Assembly: GCA_002010925.1 (NCBI GenBank)
Contig: MTLR01000120.1
Coordinates: 3,630 to 11,703, forward strand
DNA length: 8,074 nt
DNA from: Candidatus Bathyarchaeota archaeon JdFR-04
GTDB lineage: Archaea; Thermoproteota; Bathyarchaeia; Bathyarchaeales; UBA233
Direction of reading: 5' to 3'
Positions 1 to 6,036 of this stretch are shown in pieces. Both the position numbers and the translations under genes were made by a program. Within the stretch, counting starts at the first letter, position 1. Every line of letters starts with the position of its first letter. Under the pieces are notes generated by a model. That model made no database searches. It saw only the letters and a program-made list of their open reading frames with translations, and was not told the DNA's origin.

Positions 1-852
1 TCTCCCTTTCCTTCTAACTATTACTATAGGTTTATGCTTTACCTTTCTAAGCATCTCCCAAGAAACCCCTGTGAGCCTAACATCAAATATGTCAGCCATA
101 TCCCAAACAGTTCTGCCAGCGCCAACACCTCGAGCCCTGTTCGCGATTTCCGCAATGTGTAAGGCTTCTTCAACGTTTAGCCTACAACCGGCTATGGCTA
201 CAGGTGTTGCTTTCCGCTTCAACCTTAGAAACCTTCCAGCAATGTAGGATATTACTCCGCCAATGGAACAGATACCCTTCACTGCTGTCGGGCGGGGGGT
301 AAAGTGGAAGTTTAAGAGAGAGTAAGTTTTGTCCGTATCAACAATCATAACACAAACTTCCCTTCTAAGTTTTCGTCTTATAAATAGTCGAATTTTCTCT
401 GCAACTTCCTGAGGGTTTGGCAACGGTAAGCTTACATAAGAATAAGGCAGGTTGCTTCCATCTATTCCCCCCTCAGAGCCATGCATTAAAGCTGAAAGAA
501 AACCTGCATGGTGTAAAGCTACCTGCTTGTGGCGACTTCCCTCAATAAGGGGGTATTCTCGTAGTCTTTGAACAGTCCGTTTATAAAGGTGACACATAAC
601 GCCAAGAAAGTAACCCCAGACAAGACGCATCCAGTACTTAGCTATTAAACGCGCTAAACAGCTTGGTTCTACCTTTTCCTCATTCACTATATTGCCAAGA
701 GCTGTGGACACTGCTTTTTCAGAAACCGTTAGAAAGTCGCCGTCCTTAACTATGTTTTCCACAGAGACCGCTATTTCTTCCAAGAAATTCTCTCCCGGCT
801 TCCAGTATTTGGTTATAACTGGTCGTAGCAGATACCTCGCCACTCTAATCAC
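1..852 (-). CDS. CofE-like protein, F420-0:gamma-glutamyl ligase family (3' end beyond window)
   Basis: An open frame of 284 codons runs without a stop to the left edge, so the C-terminus is missing. A TAG at 859-861 precedes it in frame. The best start is GTG at 850-852; a second GTG lies at 841-843. No Shine-Dalgarno is seen, so it may be leaderless. I read it as a member of the coenzyme F420-0:L-glutamate ligase (CofE) family, which adds glutamates to F420-0 using GTP. Support: an N-terminal VITKYWKPGENF segment (about residues 12-23) like the family's 'pGDdl' start, SEKAVSTALG (44-53) in place of the usual VVSKAEG-like motif, GGIDGSN (128-134) matching the GIDASN motif, LPLPNP (142-147), and IVDTDKTY (170-177) matching the DTxGR region. 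It differs from canonical CofE: about 60 residues rich in Trp, Tyr and Arg lie between the first two motifs, DTxGR is altered, and the end (AEIANRARGVGAGRTVWDMA, 234-253) is unusual. The family call is fairly safe; F420 glutamylation itself is uncertain. Confidence 0.72.
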   Translation of the reverse strand, partial: MIRVARYLLRPVITKYWKPGENFLEEIAVSVENIVKDGDFLTVSEKAVSTALGNIVNEEKVEPSCLARLIAKYWMRLVWGYFLGVMCHLYKRTVQRLREYPLIEGSRHKQVALHHAGFLSALMHGSEGGIDGSNLPYSYVSLPLPNPQEVAEKIRLFIRRKLRREVCVMIVDTDKTYSLLNFHFTPRPTAVKGICSIGGVISYIAGRFLRLKRKATPVAIAGCRLNVEEALHIAEIANRARGVGAGRTVWDMADIFDVRLTGVSWEMLRKVKHKPIVIVRRKGR

Positions 853-949
853 AACTTGCTAATCATTAATCATGAATGGAAATAAATAGTTGCGATTCAT
901 CATTGTTATACAATTCATCATAAACCTTAATCTAAGAGGCCTAACAAGG
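853..949. promoter_or_regulatory. divergent intergenic region with AT-rich TATA-like boxes
   Basis: This 97-base gap separates the CofE-like gene (leftward) from the ferredoxin-like gene (rightward), so it must hold promoters for both unless transcripts start further away. The box GGAAATAAATAG at 878-889 resembles an archaeal BRE/TATA element. Read on the minus strand (CTATTTATTTCC) it sits about 25-30 bases before the GTG at 852, which would give a nearly leaderless transcript. Read on the plus strand it would give a leader of roughly 40 bases before the ATG at 950. A second AT-rich stretch, CATCATAAACC at 916-926, would suit a leaderless plus transcript. AGAGG at 935-939, ten bases before that ATG, may be a weak ribosome binding site. 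These are assignments by eye from spacing and composition only. Confidence 0.35.
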
Positions 950-1420
950 ATGGCATATAAATCCAAAGATAATGAGTCTTCTGACATTTTCAGTCTACTC
1001 CTTGAAACTTCGAAAAAGGAGAAGGAGAGGAAACGAGCTGAACTGTTAAAACCTTTGGGTATAAAGGAGTTTTTTGTAGAGGGCTCCATAAAAATCGACT
1101 TTAAGACATGTCGGGGGGTTGAATGCAAACTGTGCATAGATGTTTGTCCAACCCACGCCCTTTACTGGCAATTAGGCAAAGTGGAAATAACTGAAGAGCT
1201 GTGCATTTACTGCGGTGCCTGTGTTCTGGCATGCATTGTTGATGACTGTATATTTATAACACGGAAGCGCCCAACGGGTGAAACTGAAAGATTTAGTAAG
1301 CCCGGAGAAATTCCTAAACTTTTTAACAGTATAAATGGGAGGAAACGAAAAGAAAGGGTTTGGGCCATCTTTCCTAGTGCTAAATCGTATTTGGAGCGCT
1401 ATTTACCCCACTTCTGTTGA
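950..1420 (+). CDS. ferredoxin-like protein with two [4Fe-4S] motifs
   Basis: A protein of 156 residues from the ATG at 950-952. The frame opens further upstream to a TTG at 890, but that would add a 20-residue extension and the ATG has AGAGG ten bases before it, so I prefer the ATG. Residues 20-34 are highly charged (KKEKERKRAELLK) and probably helical. The core is a 2x[4Fe-4S] ferredoxin-type domain: first set Cys54, 59, 62, 66 followed by Pro (Cx4Cx2Cx3CP), second set Cys85, 88, 91, 95 (Cx2Cx2Cx3C), with an extra Cys100. The C-terminal 55 residues are basic with no recognised domain and end in Cys156. There is no signal peptide or membrane segment, so it should be cytoplasmic. The likely role is electron transfer. 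Its place beside the ACDS operon suggests it could accept or donate electrons for CO dehydrogenase, but it is on the opposite strand and not in the operon. Its last 22 bases overlap the 3' end of cdhE. Its exact subfamily is not recognised. Confidence 0.85.
   Translation: MAYKSKDNESSDIFSLLLETSKKEKERKRAELLKPLGIKEFFVEGSIKIDFKTCRGVECKLCIDVCPTHALYWQLGKVEITEELCIYCGACVLACIVDDCIFITRKRPTGETERFSKPGEIPKLFNSINGRKRKERVWAIFPSAKSYLERYLPHFC
1399..1420. other. tail-to-tail overlap of cdhE and the ferredoxin-like gene
   Basis: The minus-strand cdhE stop (TAG at 1399-1401) lies inside the plus-strand ferredoxin-like gene, whose TGA stop is at 1418-1420. The shared 22 bases encode the last residues of both proteins. 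There is no room for a terminator between them, so each transcript must end inside the other gene, making antisense RNA over at least one 3' end. Confidence 0.9.
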
Positions 1421-2823
1421 AGGAAGGCTGGGATGCCTGAGGAGTCCTTTGGTCCGACTATAACTTCCCATCCGCTTAGTTGTTCAATTTCTCCGCTGAG
1501 CCTAGCAGCTTTTCCAGGGATTATGATTTTTCTATGTTTGACCTTGTTTTCTATTTCGGATTCTTTTATGGCTTCGGCTACTTTTTCGGCTGTGAGTTTT
1601 CTTCCGGCTACAGCGCTGTCAACAGCTATTCCTTCCGTGTCTACGACTATGAGGTAGGAGTCTACGCCGGATGCTTCTATGTCTGAAGCTACGGTGTAAT
1701 ACGTAAGAGCAAAGTTGGTTGTCATCATAACTGGCGAGTTTTCATTTGGATTTCCAAAGGTTCGAAGTCCAGGTTCAACGGCTACGGGCTTTCTTGGGTC
1801 GGTATAGATGTTCTGTCGCAAAATCATGTTTGGTAGGAGAACCCAGCCTTCCAGGCTATGCATTATGAGGAGGTCGGCATATCGCACAATTAGCATGCCC
1901 GCTAAGTAGGCTTCTTTCCACATAACTACCTCTGCTGGAGAGTCGCTTTTATCAAGCCAAGCTGTCATCGGCACTCCTATAATTGGGAAGCCGAAGAGCT
2001 CATCTCCATGTTTGCATGCAGCACGGCGAATAATTGTGAAGTTGTTTATCGTGTCTGCTAGTCCCTCGGTTGGGAAGGTTCCTGGGTCGAGAACTAGGTC
2101 CTTCACGCCATACTCAAGCAGTGTTTTGGTTAAGGAACGGAGTAGCTTTAAATCGTTGGGGGCGAAAACCGTGAGGGGGCAATCATACATAAGGGCAAGT
2201 TCAGCCATTTCCCTCCAATTTTCCTTTGTTGCAGCATAAATTAATGGTCTTGACTTTGGAGCCGCCATTAAGCCTGATTCGATCACGTTAGGGTCAAAAC
2301 TGCATAGAATTAAGGGTAGACTTGTGTTTTCTATCACTTTTTTAACGGCTGCCTTGAATTTCTCTGGGTCGTTGGATGTGGAACGAATGGCTATCATGTT
2401 CAGCTTTAGGGTCTGCCCAATGTAAACGTAAGAGAATTCTTCTGTTTGTTTTACTCTGTTAACAATTTCTCCCTCAGACATTTCATCTGTTACGTCGATT
2501 GCTATTGGAGTGGGGTTAAAGTAGACGAACTCATGGCGGTACATCACTAATTTTCCGCCTATTTTTACCGCTTTTTCCCCGGTTCCAATGGTGATTTCCT
2601 TTACGGCTGGCTTCAACATTTCAGAAAGCTGTTGATATTGTTTCTTGAATTGCTTGGTTAATAACGGTGGGCAATCTTTAATGTTGATCTCTCGGTTTAC
2701 AACCTTGGCGGCGAAAGCCATACAGTTGTCAAAGCCGCATTCCTTACAGTTGGTCTTTGGGAGAAGCATGTATACATCTATTGGGCTTAGCTCCTTGAAG
2801 CCTTTCTTTCGGATTTCAGCCAA
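1399..2823 (-). CDS. cdhE: ACDS gamma subunit, corrinoid iron-sulfur protein large subunit
   Basis: A protein of 474 residues and the last gene of the operon. With CdhD it forms the corrinoid Fe-S protein that carries the methyl group between tetrahydropterin and the A-cluster of CdhC. The N-terminal [4Fe-4S] domain shows Cys26, Cys29, Cys34 and Cys51 (Cx2Cx4Cx16C, within LPKTNCKECGFDNC), the cluster that reduces the corrinoid to the Co(I) state. A TIM-barrel-like middle section (about 90-325) follows, with strands such as LPLILCSFDP and LVLDPGTFPTEG. The C-terminal part (about 330-474) matches the corrinoid-binding domain of the family, including VDTEGIAVDSAVAGRKL, IIIPGKAARLSGEIEQLSGW and a final VIVGPKDSSGIPAFLQ. 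Length is normal. The start is TTG at 2821-2823, supported by AAAGGAGG ending seven bases before it. It begins 22 bases after the cdhD stop. Its 3' end overlaps the convergent ferredoxin-like gene. Confidence 0.96.
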   Translation of the reverse strand: MAEIRKKGFKELSPIDVYMLLPKTNCKECGFDNCMAFAAKVVNREINIKDCPPLLTKQFKKQYQQLSEMLKPAVKEITIGTGEKAVKIGGKLVMYRHEFVYFNPTPIAIDVTDEMSEGEIVNRVKQTEEFSYVYIGQTLKLNMIAIRSTSNDPEKFKAAVKKVIENTSLPLILCSFDPNVIESGLMAAPKSRPLIYAATKENWREMAELALMYDCPLTVFAPNDLKLLRSLTKTLLEYGVKDLVLDPGTFPTEGLADTINNFTIIRRAACKHGDELFGFPIIGVPMTAWLDKSDSPAEVVMWKEAYLAGMLIVRYADLLIMHSLEGWVLLPNMILRQNIYTDPRKPVAVEPGLRTFGNPNENSPVMMTTNFALTYYTVASDIEASGVDSYLIVVDTEGIAVDSAVAGRKLTAEKVAEAIKESEIENKVKHRKIIIPGKAARLSGEIEQLSGWEVIVGPKDSSGIPAFLQQKWGK

Positions 2824-2830
2824 CCAGAAG

Positions 2831-2838
2831 CCTCCTTT
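2831..2838 (-). promoter_or_regulatory. Shine-Dalgarno site of cdhE, deciding a TTG start
   Basis: Read on the minus strand this is AAAGGAGG, separated by seven bases from the TTG at 2821-2823. It sits in the 22-base gap after the cdhD stop (TAA at 2846-2848). The strong site at ideal spacing is the reason to accept the rare TTG start for cdhE, and the encoded N-terminus (AEIRKKGFKELSPIDVYMLL) matches the family start. Confidence 0.8.
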
Positions 2839-2845
2839 ACCTTTT

Positions 2846-4063
2846 TTAAGTTCTAACAGTTATCCATTCCGCTATCCTTTCAGCTCTGCCGGAATGTCCG
2901 CTCAAAAGCTCGTTAACAACGTCCTTAAGAGTCTTAACCGCAGCTGGGTGCATCATCATGAAAAGATCTACGCCTGCGAATAACAGGGTTAGAGCCGTAA
3001 TAGTTTCCCATATTGGGCCTCTAAGCTCCCTTGGTCCCCATTCAGGTGCCATTTTCATCCATGCTTCTCGGGCTGCCCATGCGTTGGTTGTACCAGAGGA
3101 CATTGGGTGTTGTAGTTCTTGGTCACCCATCAGAGCGGCTAATCTGGCACGTTCCATTATTGTGAAGGCGTATTCAAGTCCATAGCCTAGCGCAGCTGTT
3201 GTGGTATCCATTACTATGTGGTCTTTTGGAATGAATTCGTAGAGCTTGCGGTTAAGTTCTCTTGCGAGGTTCATATCCATGGGCGTGAAGGAGAGAACTA
3301 CATGTCCATGCTTTTTTGCAGTCAGCGCGGCTTTCTCTACGTCCATGTCATGTGTGATTGAGCTTAAAAGAAATCGTTCCCCAGAGAAAGTTTCGGCTAC
3401 TTTTTCAAATACAGCTAAATCTTTCTTCGGGTCGCCACAGCCTCCTATTATCAGCGGCACATCCACGGCTTGAACTACTTCTTCAACAGTTTTCACCGCT
3501 TCCTCCGGCGATGTATCTTTCTGTAGGGGGTCAATGCTAATTAGGTGTAATGTAACCATGTCTGCTCCAAACTTTTCAACTGCTAATTTAGCCCAAGCAG
3601 CTGGGTCTTCCATCACTTCCGCTACGTGCATTTTGACGGCTTTTGCTAGAGGGATCCGCATGTCAAAAACGTCTAGGGAAATTACTGGTGGATTAGGCAT
3701 TGGGTTTTCGAACATGCAGAAAGCTGGCGACTTCTCGCCGCCGAGGATTATGTTTCTCCCACGAGTTCCTCCCTCGCTTTTTGTTGCGCCAAGTTTCACT
3801 TCCACTATTTGACCGGGGTACTGCTCTAAAGGAGGAGTAAACTCCACTTCGATTATGGTTGTGGGCTTTGCCTTAGGCGTGATTAGTTTAGGCGTTATCT
3901 GGGATATGGCCGTAGCGCTTGGTTGGAGCCATATTTCGAGGTCGCCTACATCCATTTCCACATCTTCAAGCTCGATTTCTTGGAATTTCGCTAATAACTC
4001 GAAAAGCATAGGGTCAAGCTTTATCCCTATTTCCTTCTCAGGCCTGTTAGCCAAAAGCTTCAC
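2846..4063 (-). CDS. cdhD: ACDS delta subunit, corrinoid iron-sulfur protein small subunit
   Basis: A protein of 405 residues, partner of CdhE in the methyl-carrying corrinoid Fe-S protein. The family hallmarks are all visible: GGTRGRNIILGGEKSPAF (98-115), ISLDVFDMRIPLAKAV (128-143), MVTLHLISIDPLQKDTSPEE (169-188), VDVPLIIGGCGDPKKD (200-215), VMDTTTAALGYGLEYAFTIM (284-303), MSSGTTNAWAAREAW (321-335), and WGPRELRGPIWE (342-353) followed by a LFAGVDLFMMMHP segment (361-373). These belong to a TIM barrel related to methyltransferases. The first 75 residues, including an acidic LEDVEMDVGDLEIWL stretch, form the variable N-terminal part seen in archaeal versions. There is no Fe-S motif, as expected. 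The start is GTG at 4061-4063, overlapping the cdhC stop as GTGA; only a weak purine-rich tract (GAAAAAAGG) precedes it, so translation probably depends on coupling to cdhC. In many methanogens cooC lies between cdhC and this gene; here it does not. Confidence 0.96.
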   Translation of the reverse strand: MKLLANRPEKEIGIKLDPMLFELLAKFQEIELEDVEMDVGDLEIWLQPSATAISQITPKLITPKAKPTTIIEVEFTPPLEQYPGQIVEVKLGATKSEGGTRGRNIILGGEKSPAFCMFENPMPNPPVISLDVFDMRIPLAKAVKMHVAEVMEDPAAWAKLAVEKFGADMVTLHLISIDPLQKDTSPEEAVKTVEEVVQAVDVPLIIGGCGDPKKDLAVFEKVAETFSGERFLLSSITHDMDVEKAALTAKKHGHVVLSFTPMDMNLARELNRKLYEFIPKDHIVMDTTTAALGYGLEYAFTIMERARLAALMGDQELQHPMSSGTTNAWAAREAWMKMAPEWGPRELRGPIWETITALTLLFAGVDLFMMMHPAAVKTLKDVVNELLSGHSGRAERIAEWITVRT

Positions 4064-5469
4064 CCTTTTTTCTCGGGTTTTTCTATGCGGATTATGACCT
4101 TTTTTGCGTAGATTTTGGCGTCTTTTAGGATTATTTTGAATCCTCCAGCTGTTATTGGTAATGTTGGTAACGTTGCAACAGGTGTTTCGGCTGGTATTTC
4201 GACAGCCTCTTCTGCTGCTTCTCTTTCTACCACGGCTTCAGCGGGTATAGCTTTCCATCGTTCAACTATGGGGTGCCCTTTTTCTTGGAGGAACTTCTTT
4301 AGTTCTTCGATGGTGGTTGCCTCTTTTTCCGTGGCTATTTTGTCAGCTATTTCCGTTGGGATGAAGTCTTTGACGCGTTCCTTTACTTCGGAAGGCATCC
4401 ATACCACGCGGTTCCATCCTCCGTCGGCTTGTAGAAACTTTGGTGAGCGCATGTATTCTATGGAGATTCCGTGAAATCCGTCTATTTGCCGTCCACCCGC
4501 AGTTGAGTCGGCTATGGTTGAGAAGGGTAGGCCATTAACAGTGACTTCACGGTATCCCCTATGAACCACGCCGAAACCGTCAACTTCGGGAATGTAGAAG
4601 GCAACTCCCTCGAAGCATCCACATGAGGTGTGTGGATAACCAAACGCTGAGTACAGCCAAACTCGGGTTACCTCTCCAAGGGTTTTCTGTTTCGCCATCT
4701 CGTTTACTCCGGTGTACTCGCCCTTAACAGGGTCGAGTAATTCACCTTTGGGGATGGCGAATACTGGTCCTTTAGGGTCGATTCTTGCTGAAGCTCTTCC
4801 GTCAAACCAGCTTATAGCCCCGCAGTTGGAGTATCTCTGCGGGGTTATAACGCATACATGGGTCGGTGCGAATGACTGGCAAAGCGTACATCCATAGAAG
4901 GTGTCAACTTCTTCATCCTTCAAGCCCCTAGCCCTTGCATCGCGGGCCTCATATATTTCGAGGGCTTCCTTCCAAGGTTCTTTGACTCTTTCAGGGTCAG
5001 TTATGAAGGTTATCTGTATTTTCTCTATAATTGGTAGTTCGCTTTTGAAAAGTCTTTGTAGTACTTTGCCTATGTGAACAAGGGAGTTTAGTCCTTTCTG
5101 GTAGGATTTCTTGCTAAGTCTTAGCCATATATCGTATCGCTGGTTTAGATGCATCATCCCCTCAATGAAGTTGCAATATTCATGGATTCTTCTTTCAATC
5201 ACTCCTTCAAGTTCGGTTTCAAGCTGAGCTCCAGCTACTTCAACTAGTATTCCTAAGGGATGACTGCTCCCTTCGGGCATATCCTTGATATCTGGGCCTA
5301 TTATGGTTATTTTTCCGTCTTCTATTTCTTCAGGTCTTTTGACTTTCACTAGTTCGAATTTGTGTTCGATGTTCGGCCCGCCAAATTCCACCTGCATTTC
5401 TTTCCGTCGAATTCTTTCCCCTTCGTATATGACGCCTACGTCTACAGGGATGTCTTCAAACATGCTCAT
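4060..5469 (-). CDS. cdhC: ACDS beta subunit, acetyl-CoA synthase
   Basis: A protein of 469 residues that assembles or cleaves acetyl-CoA at the nickel-iron-sulfur A-cluster. The six A-cluster cysteines are present: Cys194, Cys197, Cys206 and Cys216 for the [4Fe-4S] cubane (with Cys197 expected to bridge to the proximal nickel), and Cys283-Gly-Cys285 for the distal nickel. Their spacing (3, 9, 10, then 67) equals that of Moorella AcsB Cys506/509/518/528/595/597, and Phe200 falls where AcsB Phe512 lies. As in other archaeal versions, the N-terminal CODH-contacting domain of bacterial AcsB is missing. Residues about 410-440 form an Ala/Glu/Pro-rich linker, followed by a short C-terminal module (GGFKIILKDAKIYAKKVIIR, 442-461), also typical of archaeal CdhC. 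The start is ATG at 5467-5469, with GGAGG seven bases before it. The start overlaps the cdhB stop as ATGA, and the stop overlaps the cdhD start as GTGA. Confidence 0.97.
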   Translation of the reverse strand: MSMFEDIPVDVGVIYEGERIRRKEMQVEFGGPNIEHKFELVKVKRPEEIEDGKITIIGPDIKDMPEGSSHPLGILVEVAGAQLETELEGVIERRIHEYCNFIEGMMHLNQRYDIWLRLSKKSYQKGLNSLVHIGKVLQRLFKSELPIIEKIQITFITDPERVKEPWKEALEIYEARDARARGLKDEEVDTFYGCTLCQSFAPTHVCVITPQRYSNCGAISWFDGRASARIDPKGPVFAIPKGELLDPVKGEYTGVNEMAKQKTLGEVTRVWLYSAFGYPHTSCGCFEGVAFYIPEVDGFGVVHRGYREVTVNGLPFSTIADSTAGGRQIDGFHGISIEYMRSPKFLQADGGWNRVVWMPSEVKERVKDFIPTEIADKIATEKEATTIEELKKFLQEKGHPIVERWKAIPAEAVVEREAAEEAVEIPAETPVATLPTLPITAGGFKIILKDAKIYAKKVIIRIEKPEKKG

Positions 5470-6035
5470 GTTGCTCCCTCCTCTCTTCTTTCTTCTTTAA
5501 GTAGGTTTATTATGAGCTTGAGTTGTTCGTCCCATTTTGGTATGGGAAGATTTGGGAAAGACCAGTTTGCGTGGGGCTGGTAGAACCTATCAAGGGATAT
5601 TGTTTTAAGGTTTTGGGCGAAGTTTTTGAGTCCAGTTAGCATGACCCATTCCATGTAGTAAGGTATGCCAACGAACAGGGCTAAGTCATAGGCGCCTTTT
5701 CCGTCTAATCCATCCCATTCCACGTCTTGAAGTCTACTTCCGATTTCCATTGCAGACATCCAAGATGCGGGTTTAAAGCCGCGGCTGAGAAACTCTTTAA
5801 TGATGTGGGCTGTGGCTACCACCGGAATTCCAGCGGCTTTCGCTAACTCTATTATGCGATCAATGGCTTTTCCACCGTCGTTTAACTCAGTCTCGACAAC
5901 TTGATGTCCAACCACGAGTATAGAACGTTTCGCCCGCTTAATCATGGCAACAACTACTTCCGGTTTGTTGATAACCATAGCTTTTCTTGTTCCAGGAACT
6001 TCCGCTCTCTGCCATGGCTCAGCGATTAGGCTCAT
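5466..6035 (-). CDS. cdhB: ACDS epsilon subunit
   Basis: A protein of 189 residues that binds CdhA in the CO dehydrogenase component of ACDS. In archaea this is a separate small subunit with a Rossmann-like, DHS-type fold and no metal centre; a role in electron transfer (flavin binding) has been proposed for the family. Visible traits: PWQRAEVPGTRKAMVI near the N-terminus (7-22), a first beta-alpha unit SILVVGHQVVETE (38-50), IPVVATAHIIKEFLSRGFKP (70-89), GKGAYDLALFVGIPYYMEWV (112-131), LKTISLDRFYQPHANWSFPN (143-162). There is no cysteine in the whole protein. Length is slightly above the usual of about 170, owing mainly to a charged tail (LLKEERREEGAT). The start is ATG at 6033-6035, one base after the cdhA stop, with a doubled GGAGG inside the end of cdhA. 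The last codons contain the ribosome binding site of cdhC. Confidence 0.95.
   Translation of the reverse strand: MSLIAEPWQRAEVPGTRKAMVINKPEVVVAMIKRAKRSILVVGHQVVETELNDGGKAIDRIIELAKAAGIPVVATAHIIKEFLSRGFKPASWMSAMEIGSRLQDVEWDGLDGKGAYDLALFVGIPYYMEWVMLTGLKNFAQNLKTISLDRFYQPHANWSFPNLPIPKWDEQLKLIINLLKEERREEGAT
5477..5481 (-). promoter_or_regulatory. Shine-Dalgarno site of cdhC inside the cdhB 3' end
   Basis: Read on the minus strand this is GGAGG within GAGAGGAGGGAGC, seven bases before the ATG at 5467-5469. It also encodes part of the Arg/Glu-rich tail of CdhB. With the ATGA stop/start overlap it implies translation of cdhC coupled to cdhB. Confidence 0.75.
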
Positions 6036-6036
6036 T

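Noticed and set aside
890..949. Upstream TTG start giving a 20-residue hydrophobic extension to the ferredoxin-like protein.
   Set aside because: The ATG at 950 has a better upstream site, and the extension would place the start in the promoter-like region. The hydrophobic stretch is short and ends in a run unlike a signal peptide.
859..1137. A 92-codon open frame on the minus strand across the intergenic region and the ferredoxin-like gene.
   Set aside because: It is antisense to the N-terminal half of the ferredoxin-like protein, whose cysteine motifs make the plus frame the real one, and its Ser/Phe/Arg-rich sequence resembles no family.
4115..4474. A 119-codon open frame on the plus strand inside cdhC.
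   Set aside because: It is an Ala/Ser/Thr-rich mirror of the Ala/Glu-rich end of CdhC, antisense to a secure gene, with no recognisable motif.
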